A stretch of 64,000 bases of DNA from TMED23 sp913054205 (lineage in GTDB: Bacteria > Pseudomonadota > Alphaproteobacteria > Rhodospirillales > UBA2165), in contig JAYGEG010000067.1 of assembly GCA_046582495.1 (NCBI GenBank), positions 1 to 64,000 of the forward strand. The letters run 5' to 3'. Under the pieces are notes generated by a model. The model was not told the DNA's origin. It saw nothing but the letters and a program-made list of their open reading frames with translations, and did no database searches. Of this stretch, positions 10,001 through 17,073 are shown piece after piece. A program made the position numbers and the translations under genes. Every line of letters starts with the position of its first letter. The stretch's first letter is position 1.

Positions 10001-10071
10001 AAGGCGGCATGCCGCCAAGCCGTTATTTTCAACAACCAACTCAGACCGTATAAAATCAGCGAAAATATCAT
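7066..10071 (-). CDS. molybdopterin oxidoreductase resembling pyrogallol hydroxytransferase / resorcinol hydroxylase large subunit
   Basis: 1001 residues from the ATG that overlaps the fahA stop (TAATG); an in-frame Met 14 codons upstream lies inside fahA. Domains: a hydrophobic N-terminal helix (about residues 2-17), a ~100-residue SCP2-like domain to about 125 (inference), then a DMSO-reductase-family molybdopterin body and a C-terminal dinucleotide-binding domain. There is no N-terminal Cys cluster for an Fe-S centre and no twin-arginine signal. His264, Asp294 and Ser295 reproduce the 30-residue spacing of His144, Asp174 and Mo-ligand Ser175 in Pelobacter transhydroxylase as I recall it; Tyr525 is within one residue of the Tyr404 equivalent. 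The 120-residue offset equals the N-terminal extension. No small Fe-S subunit gene is adjacent. Confidence 0.75.
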   Translation of the reverse strand: MIFSLILYGLSWLLKITAWRHAAFRSRLKEKNLIAQIKIADDSQGRYFIFKDGKVTSKSGVHPDPDICLAFKDSKIAVELLIPPVDYQQQIDAQKEFNLTMTGDDADAYWFAQTIMLTQNIDWKYGTTLADGTKRYTSNTNGGPVFVYVKDEKILRITPIEFDESDPGTWTIEARGESFTPPRQTSLSPHGQNWKSMVYSPDRILHPMKRVDFDPNGERNPQNRGKSGYERISWDEALDLVASEIQRVKRDYGPGSMASSHGSHHTFGNVGYYLSANFRFMNLVGHTEIHHNPDSWEGWYWGGLHHWGHSLRVGMSENYGTVEDLLKHCEMVVFWSSNPEATSGNYGSHEGSIRRQWLKKLDIKFVHIDPFYNDTAQMLGGKWLAPKPQTDPALALAIAYVWITENLYDQDYVAKRTLGFDKWKTYVLGDDDGIPKTPEWQAEETGVSAKEVRALARAWGNKKVYLSAGGAGNGYGGACRNATGIQWSRMMICLMAMQGIGKPGVNLGNMQRATPLDLHFYFPGYADGGISGDLTNTALAVSLYQRMPQLPTINTTSQKIPRLHMPEAIAGKTVEGYAWDGKTIEGQFNKFVYPKQGQAPVKMLYKYGGSMFGTMSDTNRYVKMYASENLEFVVNQSIWMEGDAKFADIILPACTHMERFDISEWAGIGGYTHHGQNQLNHRVITFQHKCIEPLGESKSDYQIFLEIAQRLGLGLLFSEGMSELDWAKRQFEASDLPKHISWKKFLKKGYFVVPPLKEELRPPVSFRWFAEGRKKDVPEPHPLPADYTEEFLKGLQTQSGKIEFDCNSLKRFDADDPERPTIARYTPSWEGPSDGDRFGKYPLLMMTPHARYSYHSQGDGKDSFLNDIVDHRVEIDGYYYWTLRINTKDAEDRGIKKFDLIKIYNERGAVICAAFPTTRLARGVLHGYESCAIYDPLGEPGNSVDRGGCLNQLTPRRMQIKQSHSMATSSALVEVVLWDGGTELDTNESAAKPEKEIVPPA

Positions 10072-11396
10072 TATGCCGTACCCCCGTCCGCTGGCAGAAT
10101 TATCGAGCGGCATTCACCAAATCCAATGCGTGCAGCACCGTCCTTGTCGCACCAAGCCCGCATGACAACCTCATCGCCGTCTTCAAGGAAGGTACGGGTC
10201 TCGCCAGTAGGGAAAGTGATCTCTTGCATACCGCCAACCGACGCCTCTAATAAGCTGCCGAGTTGATCTTTCTCCGTGCCTGAGATTGTGCCGGAACCAT
10301 AAAAATCGCCCGGTTGGAAATTACAGCCGCCAGACGCATGATGGGTGAGCATTTGAAACACCGACCAATACATATCTTTAAAAACTGGGGAGCCAATGAC
10401 AAAGGGCGCATCACCATTCTCTTGCATTTTTGGCGTCGCGATGGCGACATCAAGATTAATATCAAGCCCGCCGCTTTGCTCATGAGCTTCTGAAGTCAAA
10501 TAGGCCAGAGGCACTGGATCGCCATCTGGGCGCGGTGTCACTTCCTGCCGGTAAGGCGCCATTGCTTCCATCGTCACGATCCAAGGCGAAATTGTCGTCG
10601 CAAAATTTTTCGCTAGGAACGGCCCCAGAGGGACATATTCCCAAGCTTGAATATCTCGCGCCGACCAATCGTTTAAAACGCAAAAACCGAAGATGTGATC
10701 TTCTGCATCATCAAGCGCAATTGTCTCGCCGAGCGAATTGCCGGGACCGACAAAAACACCAAGCTCGGTTTCATAATCAAGACGCTTGCAGGCAGTAAAG
10801 ACCGGCAGCTCTGCATCTGGCGCTTTTAACTGTCCCTTCGGGCGCTTAGAGGGCGTACCGCTCACTCGGATGGAGGAGGATCGTCCGTGATAGGCAATTG
10901 GGATATGTTTGTAATTTGGCAGCAATGGGTTATCAGGCCTGAGTAGCCTGCCAACATTGGTCGCGTGATTGATCGATGAATAAAAATCTGTGTAGTCACC
11001 GATATCTGCCGGCATGCACATTACAACTTCGGACATTGGTATCAGCGTATCTTTAAGCGCGTCCTCTTCACCGCCTTCTTTCAGCAAATGGGACAATTGC
11101 GAACGCAAATCCGACCAATGATCTGAGCCAAGTGCCATCAGGGGATTAAGCGTTGGCCCCAAGGCTGCTTCGGCAGCTCTTTCCGCTTTGTCACATAGCA
11201 GACCTTTTGCCAAAACATGGGCCAATACCAAAATCTGATCACCAATAGCAATACATCCGCGCGGCGGCGTGTCAGTGTTGGTCCGTTTAAACATCCCAAA
11301 CGGCAGATTCTGAATGGGAAAATCGCAGCCCGGCTCATTTGCGGAGGCGACCCACGATTTTAGCGATGGATCATGGGTGTCATTCAACTGTGTCAT
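10071..11396 (-). CDS. fahA: fumarylacetoacetase
   Basis: 441 residues. The start at 11396 is preferred over an upstream Met that would overlap hmgA; it leaves a 5-base gap after the hmgA stop. The enzyme splits fumarylacetoacetate to fumarate and acetoacetate, the last step of homogentisate degradation. Family features seen: an N-terminal domain with PIQNLPFGMF, the catalytic segment AYHGRSSSIRVSGTP, metal-site residues in DYETELGVFVGPGN, FGFCVLNDWSARDIQAWEY, and LTHHASGGCNFQPGDFYGSG near the C-terminus. Its length fits the family. It is the second gene of the hmgA operon. No maleylacetoacetate isomerase is adjacent. Confidence 0.95.
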   Translation of the reverse strand: MTQLNDTHDPSLKSWVASANEPGCDFPIQNLPFGMFKRTNTDTPPRGCIAIGDQILVLAHVLAKGLLCDKAERAAEAALGPTLNPLMALGSDHWSDLRSQLSHLLKEGGEEDALKDTLIPMSEVVMCMPADIGDYTDFYSSINHATNVGRLLRPDNPLLPNYKHIPIAYHGRSSSIRVSGTPSKRPKGQLKAPDAELPVFTACKRLDYETELGVFVGPGNSLGETIALDDAEDHIFGFCVLNDWSARDIQAWEYVPLGPFLAKNFATTISPWIVTMEAMAPYRQEVTPRPDGDPVPLAYLTSEAHEQSGGLDINLDVAIATPKMQENGDAPFVIGSPVFKDMYWSVFQMLTHHASGGCNFQPGDFYGSGTISGTEKDQLGSLLEASVGGMQEITFPTGETRTFLEDGDEVVMRAWCDKDGAARIGFGECRSIILPADGGTA

Positions 11397-11401
11397 TGAT
11401 G

Positions 11402-12706
11402 TTATCCTGAAAAATGTTTCTGGAGGCCCTGCCAACAATCGGAATAGTCAAATTGACGGTATTCCGTTTCGAGCGCGAATTTTGTTGGCTTATAAACCAT
11501 CGAAGTTTCAAACATGAAAGCCATGGTGTCTTTAATATAGTGGGGCTGAAGCTCCGCGTCGCTGGCTGTCTCGTAGACTTCAGCGTCATTGCCATGGGGC
11601 GACATGCAATTGTGCAGACTGCAACCACCCGGCACGAAACCTTCTTTGCGGCCATCATACTGACCGTGGATAAGTCCCATAAACTCGCTCATCACATTGC
11701 GGTGGTACCAAGGCGGACGGTAGGTATCTTCGGCCACCAACCAGCGCGGCGGGAAGATTACAAAATCAATATTTGCTGTGCCGGCTGAATTCGAAGGCGA
11801 GGTCAAAACCGTATAGATCGAGGGGTCAGGGTGATCAAAACTAATGGAACCGATCACATTAAAATCTGCGAGGTCATATTTATAAGGCGCGTAATTGCCG
11901 TGCCAGGCAACAACGTCCATGGGTGAGTGATCGATTTTAGCCGACCACATATTGCCCGCCATCTTGCAGGTCAGTGTGAATTCTCCTTCGCGGTCCTCAA
12001 AGGCCGCAACCGGCGTCTCAAAATCTCTTGGATTTGCGAGCCCGTTGGAGCCGATCGGTCCGAGTGACGGCAAGCGCAGGGCAGCGCCATAATTCTCGCA
12101 GACATAACCCCGCGACATACCATCCGGCACATCGACCCGGAATTTGATACCGCGCTGAACAACCGCGATTTCATTGGGCGCAACATCGATCACCCCCATT
12201 TCGGTGTGCAGCGTGAGGCGACCTTGTTGCGGCACAATCAACATTTCACCGTCGGCGTTGTAGAAAAATCGATCTGTCATTGAGGTATTAGCGGTATAGA
12301 GATGGACAGCAAGGCCGGTCCCTGAGGTCGCATCACCGCCGCCCATCATCGTTACAAGACCATCAATAAAATCGGTTGGCGCCTCCGGCATGGGAATCGG
12401 ATCCCAGCGCATCTGATTTGGCGGCACCGGTTGATTGTCAAATGGCGCCGCTCTAATAAGTCCATTTTCAATCTGCTCAAATGGCTCATGCACCACCGAC
12501 GGTCGGATGCGATAAAGCCAGCTTCGGCGGTTGGTTTCGCGCGGTACCGTAAAGGCTGTACCGCTGAGCAGTTCCGCATAAAGTCCATGCGGTGCTTTTT
12601 GAGGTGAGTTGCCGCGCTTTGGCAGGGCACCCGCCAATGCTTCGGTGGCAAACTCATTGCCGAAGCCGGTCTGATAGATCAACTCCGTTGAAACCACGCT
12701 GTCCAT
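11402..12706 (-). CDS. hmgA: homogentisate 1,2-dioxygenase
   Basis: 434 residues, the usual length. This Fe(II) extradiol-type dioxygenase opens homogentisate to maleylacetoacetate in tyrosine and phenylalanine catabolism. The N-terminus starts with the family block TGFGNEFATEALAGALP. The iron ligands are recognisable as His and Glu in WYHRNVMSEFMGLIHG and His in HNCMSPHGND. It is first in the five-gene minus-strand operon and is divergently arranged from a MarR regulator 74 bases away. Confidence 0.96.
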   Translation of the reverse strand: MDSVVSTELIYQTGFGNEFATEALAGALPKRGNSPQKAPHGLYAELLSGTAFTVPRETNRRSWLYRIRPSVVHEPFEQIENGLIRAAPFDNQPVPPNQMRWDPIPMPEAPTDFIDGLVTMMGGGDATSGTGLAVHLYTANTSMTDRFFYNADGEMLIVPQQGRLTLHTEMGVIDVAPNEIAVVQRGIKFRVDVPDGMSRGYVCENYGAALRLPSLGPIGSNGLANPRDFETPVAAFEDREGEFTLTCKMAGNMWSAKIDHSPMDVVAWHGNYAPYKYDLADFNVIGSISFDHPDPSIYTVLTSPSNSAGTANIDFVIFPPRWLVAEDTYRPPWYHRNVMSEFMGLIHGQYDGRKEGFVPGGCSLHNCMSPHGNDAEVYETASDAELQPHYIKDTMAFMFETSMVYKPTKFALETEYRQFDYSDCWQGLQKHFSG

Positions 12707-12735
12707 GATATTTTCAGCTCCCTAATGCCTATCAA

Positions 12736-12777
12736 AAAATAATAGTTTCATTTGCAACTAATTTCAAGTATTATTTT
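12736..12777. promoter_or_regulatory. candidate MarR operator in the hmgA/marR divergent promoter
   Basis: A perfect 9-base inverted repeat (AAAATAATA at 12736-12744, TATTATTTT at 12769-12777) encloses a second, imperfect palindrome at 12743-12760 (TAGTTTCAT / TTGCAACTA, 7 of 9 positions paired). The inner site has the look of a MarR-family operator. It fills the 74-base gap between the divergent hmgA and marR starts, so one bound dimer could control both directions. Binding is inferred. Confidence 0.5.
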
Positions 12778-12780
12778 GCA

Positions 12781-13245
12781 ATGATGAAAGATGGCACCCA
12801 AACACTTCAGGAAAATTTCCATTTAGAGGATTTCATTCCCTATCGCCTGGCAGTATTGGCAAAGGCGGTCAGCACGGCTTTTTCCAAAGCTTATGCCGAG
12901 CGTTTTGGCATAACGATTCCGCAATGGCGGGTGATGGCGGCGATTGGACGAGAACCCAATTGCACGGCAACCAGCATTGTCGAACATGCGGCGATGGATA
13001 AAGTACAGGTTAGCCGCGCCGTCTCAGGCCTCATCGATTTGGATCTCGTTGAGCGCCGCGCCGACGAAGAAGATCGACGGAACTCCTTTTTGAGTTTCAC
13101 CCGCCAAGGCCGCGCGATCTATGATCAAATTGTTCCAGCGGGCTGGGATTTTGAAGAGCGCCTCATGTCGATTATGAGTGCCGAAGACATTGATGATCTT
13201 GACCGCTTGCTCAGCAAACTTATGGACCAGGCGAACCAACTCTAA
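12781..13245 (+). CDS. MarR family transcriptional regulator (probable regulator of the hmgA operon)
   Basis: 154 residues. A winged helix-turn-helix of the MarR type is visible: the recognition region is around ITIPQWRVMAAIGREPNCTATSIVEHAAMDKVQVSRAVSGL (given here only as landmarks), followed by the wing DLVERRADEEDRRNSFLSFT with the conserved DxR pattern. Start is the first of two tandem ATG codons. It is divergent from hmgA with a palindromic site between. MarR repressors of homogentisate genes typically respond to an aromatic intermediate; homogentisate is a plausible ligand here (inference). Confidence 0.88.
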   Translation: MMKDGTQTLQENFHLEDFIPYRLAVLAKAVSTAFSKAYAERFGITIPQWRVMAAIGREPNCTATSIVEHAAMDKVQVSRAVSGLIDLDLVERRADEEDRRNSFLSFTRQGRAIYDQIVPAGWDFEERLMSIMSAEDIDDLDRLLSKLMDQANQL

Positions 13246-13325
13246 AAAAAGACATTGATTCTAAACGTTTTTTTAAATGGTGCCAGGTACCGCATAACGA
13301 ATAACTCAACAGTTGTTAATTAATT

Positions 13326-14234
13326 TTAACCCAACAACAATATTAACACACCGCCAACAATCAGCACCGTACCGCCGATCTCGGCTTTATTGAAGCGCTC
13401 CTTGAAAATCAGCACTGACGTCAAAAAAGTGAAAATCAGTTCAACCTGTCCAAGGGCACGCACGTAAGCGGCATTTTGCAACGTCATCGCCGTGAACCAG
13501 CCGACGCTGCCGAGCATGCTGGCGATACCGACGAGCATCGCTTTATGACGGTTTTGCCAGACTGTCCTGAGCTGGCCTTTTTCTTTGAGAGCTAGGTAGA
13601 CGGTCATCATCGCCGTTTGGATGGCGAGGGCAACCACGAGGGTTGAGGCTGCTGGTAGGAGCGCGCCATCCACTTCTGAAAATTTCAACGACAATGCCGC
13701 ACCTCGGTAAGAGACCGCGGACAACCCCAATAAGGCCGCAGACGCCAATCCAAACAGTGCCGCCTTCTCGGTCAAGGAAAACAAAATGTCTTTAAGACCC
13801 GTACCGGATTTAGCACTCGACAGCATAAAGACGCCAATTAGGCTAATTAAGATTGCCAAAAGTGCATTGCTGGAAACAGTTTCTCCCAAAAGAACCACAG
13901 TGAAAATCGCAGTTTGTAACGTCTCGGTTTTGGCATAGGCCGTTCCGACGGCAAACCCTCGCAAAGAAAAGGCGCGCAATAAACTTACCATTGCTAAAAT
14001 TTGCGCCGTTCCTCCGACAAAAGCATAGATCCAAAACAGCGAGCCCCAGTTGAGCGCGTCATCTAGAATCCACCGCAGAGCGATCCAGTAGATAATTGCC
14101 AAAGGCAGACCAAAGGCAAAGCGCGTATAGGCCGCCCCAGTTGTCGAGAGAACACTATTGATCGATTTTTGCAGACCATTGCGCAGGTTTTGCAGAAAAG
14201 CGGCGGCGATGGTGAAGAGTATCCAGGCTTCCAT
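13326..14234 (-). CDS. DMT superfamily transporter, EamA-type permease
   Basis: 302 residues with about ten hydrophobic segments arranged as two EamA repeats (roughly 1-140 and 160-302). Typical elements are FAFGLPLAIIYW, the AYAKTETLQTAIF segment and a C-terminal LIFTFLTSVLIFKERFNKAEIGGTVLIVGG block. It is an inner-membrane metabolite exporter or permease of unknown substrate. It converges with marR and lies 6 bases downstream of a small membrane protein gene. Confidence 0.85.
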   Translation of the reverse strand: MEAWILFTIAAAFLQNLRNGLQKSINSVLSTTGAAYTRFAFGLPLAIIYWIALRWILDDALNWGSLFWIYAFVGGTAQILAMVSLLRAFSLRGFAVGTAYAKTETLQTAIFTVVLLGETVSSNALLAILISLIGVFMLSSAKSGTGLKDILFSLTEKAALFGLASAALLGLSAVSYRGAALSLKFSEVDGALLPAASTLVVALAIQTAMMTVYLALKEKGQLRTVWQNRHKAMLVGIASMLGSVGWFTAMTLQNAAYVRALGQVELIFTFLTSVLIFKERFNKAEIGGTVLIVGGVLILLLG

Positions 14235-14240
14235 AGCTGT

Positions 14241-14546
14241 TTAAGGCAGATAAACACCGCGCTTTGCAAGCGCTTGTTCAATCATCCACTGGGTTGCGCC
14301 CAAAGCTTTATCCATGTGTTTAACGACGGCAGCGAACTCAACCACCCAAAAATAAGGCAACAATCCCCAAGATGTGAAAAATGCCGCCAAGAAGAAGGCG
14401 GTGTCCTCGAGCCCTAAAAGCGGCGGCCACCACGTCGCAAACCAAAAGGTCACAGCAACAAAACACAAGCCCACTAGCATCGGCAGCACGAATGCTGCAA
14501 CCACAACCATCCATCTCAAAAAATGCAAAGCCACTATCTTCATCAA
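14241..14546 (-). CDS. small membrane protein of unknown function
   Basis: 101 residues beginning with two Met codons; either could be the start. Two or three hydrophobic helices occur (about 5-35, 43-70), followed by a short amphipathic tail VVKHMDKALGATQWMIEQALAKRGVYLP. No family is recognised. It is 6 bases upstream of the EamA permease and 16 bases downstream of a 36-codon membrane ORF, all in the same direction, so the three may form one transcript. Confidence 0.6.
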   Translation of the reverse strand: MMKIVALHFLRWMVVVAAFVLPMLVGLCFVAVTFWFATWWPPLLGLEDTAFFLAAFFTSWGLLPYFWVVEFAAVVKHMDKALGATQWMIEQALAKRGVYLP

Positions 14547-14562
14547 GCGACCTTATCGCCGC

Positions 14563-14673
14563 CTAAAGAAACTGTCTATGAAGCATGATCCCAAGCTGCA
14601 CAAAGCCATAGGCGATCATACCAAATAGAGCGGCGTAGAGAAAAACTTTGAAATGGGATTTTAATTTTTGCAT
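14563..14673 (-). CDS. possible 36-residue single-pass membrane peptide
   Basis: A short ORF from ATG at 14673 to TAG at 14563. The peptide has a charged N-terminus (MQKLKSHFK) and one hydrophobic helix (VFLYAALFGMIAYGFVQLGI) ending HRQFL. It ends 16 bases before the start of the next small membrane protein gene on the same strand. Size and topology fit a small membrane protein, but with no homologue recognised the call is tentative. Confidence 0.35.
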   Translation of the reverse strand: MQKLKSHFKVFLYAALFGMIAYGFVQLGIMLHRQFL

Positions 14674-14696
14674 AAAACTTTTTTAACATTAATTTC

Positions 14697-14807
14697 CCCC
14701 TCACCCTAACCCTCTCCCTCCGGGGGAGAGGGAATTTAGACAAAAAGCCCATTATTCTTCCCCCTCCCCCCTTCGAGGGGGAGGACTAAGGTGGGAGGGC
14801 TTACAAT
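14697..14807. repeat. tandem C/G-rich hairpins (intergenic repeat)
   Basis: Two strong hairpins lie in a row: 14710-14732 (CCCTCTCCC / GGGAGAGGG, 5-base loop) and 14763-14784 (CCTCCCCC / GGGGGAGG, 6-base loop). The surrounding CCCTCACCCTAACCCTCTCCC-type sequence is a form of intergenic repeat seen in many bacterial genomes. It lies downstream of the dienelactone hydrolase gene and may end its transcript. Confidence 0.6.
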
Positions 14808-14817
14808 TGGATTGTCC

Positions 14818-15540
14818 TCAAAAATGCTTCGCCAGAAACGCCAATTGTTTCTCCCAGGAATCTTCAGAGGCTTCATGGCGATAAGGATCGGGATCACGGC
14901 CACTCGTCGAGTTCATAAAAGCATGTCCCGCGCCATCATAGCGGTGGAACTCGTACTCAACGCCGGCGTCTTTGAGGGCTTGCTCTTCGATATCTGCATC
15001 TTCCGGCGATGGGTTGCCATCGTCATTGCCATAAATGCCGAGCACCGGGCATTTAATCTGCGGCGTTAATTCAATCGGCGCGGGATTTCCTTCTCCCCAG
15101 CCCACGCTTTTATTACCGCCCCACATGGTCGCCATCGCTTTGTAGTTTGAGTTTTGAGCAGCAGACAACCAAGATTGCCGCCCGCCCAGACAATGACCCA
15201 CAATGCCGATGCGGTCATTGTCGACACTTTCGTTTTCAACCAACCACTGATAGGCGGCCTCCTGATCTTGGTGCATTTCAATATCATTTAAGCTTTCGCG
15301 CTTAATTTGGCGGTCCATATCCGACGGAAAGCGATAAAAAATAAACGGCACAATGCAGATATAGCCATTTTCTGAGAAGCGTTGGATGACGTCTTCGGTA
15401 AACTGATCCCCGACCAAACCCGCATGCGCCGGCATGTGCATCGCGATCATCAGTGCTGGATGGGGACCCTCGCCCTCCGGCAAAGATATCATCGCCGGCA
15501 TTTCATTGCCATCGACGTTCAATGAAATCATTTCATACAT
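14818..15540 (-). CDS. dienelactone hydrolase family protein
   Basis: 240 residues from the ATG at 15540, which follows a purine-rich GGGGGAGAA; the longer ORF to 15654 adds 38 residues with no family similarity. The fold is alpha/beta hydrolase with a Cys nucleophile, IGIVGHCLGGRQSW (Cys117), an acid residue in GNDDGNPSPEDAD and the catalytic His in YDGAGHAF. Dienelactone hydrolases open dienelactones to maleylacetate in modified ortho-cleavage of aromatics; many homologues act on other esters. The gene is isolated from other catabolic operons. Confidence 0.85.
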   Translation of the reverse strand: MYEMISLNVDGNEMPAMISLPEGEGPHPALMIAMHMPAHAGLVGDQFTEDVIQRFSENGYICIVPFIFYRFPSDMDRQIKRESLNDIEMHQDQEAAYQWLVENESVDNDRIGIVGHCLGGRQSWLSAAQNSNYKAMATMWGGNKSVGWGEGNPAPIELTPQIKCPVLGIYGNDDGNPSPEDADIEEQALKDAGVEYEFHRYDGAGHAFMNSTSGRDPDPYRHEASEDSWEKQLAFLAKHF

Positions 15541-15754
15541 TTTATTCTCCCCCAATATTGACGATATTCTGGTTGAATTCAGTTTAGCGCAAATGCTCAA
15601 ACGAGAAAACCATGGTGGTTTCAAAAGCGCGCAGAATGGCCACCAATTTTCCAAGTATTCTGAAATCAGTCATTGAATCACTAAATTTAATCCATATCTT
15701 ATAGGTATCGTGGCATATAGTGGTACTCACATTTTGAACCCTCCCAATCTTAAA

Positions 15755-16524
15755 ATGCATCCTTTTAGATCGGCATTAATGCCTATTGTTTTGGCAATTG
15801 GGTTTGCGTATTCGAGCCCTGCAAGTTCAGCCGATAATTCCAATCAAAACACCATTCGCTTCGGCATGGCCGCGGCAGAATACCCACCCTATTTGATTTA
15901 TAAAGATGAAAGCTTGCGTGGTATCGTCGGCGATACATTCTTTAAAATTTCAGAGTCTATGGGATTCAAAATCAATTTAACAGTCCTTCCCAGAAAACGA
16001 CTTCAATATAAAATTAAAAATGGCGAAATTGATGCCTATGCCACTGCTCTCGAGTGGGTAAAATACACTTCTGATCATATCTGGACGGACGGCATCATTC
16101 GAGTTTTGGACAATGTCATTATGGTCAAAGATCACAGAACGAGCATCACAAGCGCGCGAAAATTGGCGGGTAAAAATATCGCTGTAATGAGCGGCTACAA
16201 ATATCCTTCGCTGGATAAAATGATCAAAGATGGAACGGTTAAAGCGATCCAAGCTAATCGTTTTGAAAGTCTTCTCCGCATGGTCGAATTTCTGCGCGTC
16301 GATTACGGCATTTTAGATAAAATGTCGCAAACTGGACGATACAAAAGCAAAATCTCATATTCAAAAAACCGCTACACATCGCCACGCCGGGTTTCGACGC
16401 GGTCGAATTTCGGATCGTCATGTTCTCCCAATAATGGGCACCCGTTGTTCAAAAATTCAATAAAGCCTTGGCCAAATTTAAATCAAGCAATGGCTGGTCG
16501 AAACTCTTGGACAAGTACCGCTAA
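15755..16524 (+). pseudogene. family 3 solute-binding protein, disrupted by a frameshift and a stop codon
   Basis: The start at 15755 gives a clear signal peptide (MHPFRSALMPIVLAIGFAYS, then SPASSA). The mature part has SBP_bac_3 features: RFGMAAAEYPPYLIYKDESL, a DTFFKISESMGF segment and GEIDAYATA. Two lesions follow. At the A6 run 16363-16368 the frame shifts; one extra A would restore reading into KKPLHIATPGFDAVEF. A TAA at 16432-16434 then interrupts the restored frame before WAPVVQKFNKALAKF and a natural stop at 16522. Periplasmic amino-acid-like ligand binding was the likely role. No permease genes adjoin it. Confidence 0.75.
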
Positions 16525-16680
16525 TCTGCCGCCAGGTGGAAATTCGGAGTTGAATGCGAAATTGCCACCTCCTCATCGGACATATCCGCTTCAACATTGT
16601 CAAATAACGGTGTGCTAAGATAGCGCTCACCGGTATCGGGCAACATGCAAAGGATTGTCGCACCACTGCCGGATTTAACG
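16521..16680 (-). pseudogene. 3' fragment of a cysteine synthase gene
   Basis: About 50 codons in one frame resemble the C-terminus of cysteine synthase (CysK-type, PLP-dependent): GSGATILCMLPDTGERYLST, then PLF and an ADMSDEE tail ending in STPNFHLAAD. The rest of the enzyme, including the PLP lysine, is missing: coding similarity stops abruptly near 16680, where an unrelated fragment begins on the other strand. Its stop overlaps the end of the solute-binding pseudogene by a few bases. Confidence 0.65.
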
Positions 16681-16896
16681 CTCATTGCCGATCCTAAATC
16701 TGTGATCATTCGAAAGTTTAAACTTCTAAACGAAGGGTATTCACGCGGCAGCTACGCCTATGGCGTCGCCCATCCGATCATCCTGGTATTAGATCAATCC
16801 GGCCGCATCACCCACCGCTTCTCCGAAACGGGCTATGTCAGCCGGCCGTCGATTGATTTGGTCTTGAGGGCGTTGAGCGGCAAAGGTCAAGGTTAG
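16672..16896 (+). pseudogene. 3' fragment of a redoxin (AhpC/TSA) family gene
   Basis: From about 16672 the plus strand encodes the C-terminal third of a peroxiredoxin-like protein: LIADPKSVIIRKF, then AYGVAHPIILVLDQSGRITH and RFSETGYVSRPSIDLVLRAL. The N-terminal part with the peroxidatic Cys is absent. A Met at 16645 opens the frame but lies within the antisense cysK fragment. It abuts that fragment head to head, which points to a deletion or recombination junction. Confidence 0.65.
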
Positions 16897-17073
16897 GCCA
16901 TCATCACCCCTGGCTTCATCCTCCCCTACCGGCCAATTACAAATCAAACTGCTTTTTCTAAATGTTTTAATAATTGGAGTGCAATTGACATTTACAGCCA
17001 ACAATCAATTCGCATAGCATATCAATCTGTCCGGTTAAGCGTGGATCTCCGGACCTACGGATAGGGATTTAAC

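Noticed and set aside
13279..13291. GGTGCC-A-GGTACC near the marR end as a fourth REP copy
   Set aside because: The arms are only six bases with one mismatch and differ from the GGTTCC core; a similar degenerate GGTGCCGGGTAC occurs at 54674. Both may belong to another small repeat but are too weak to call.
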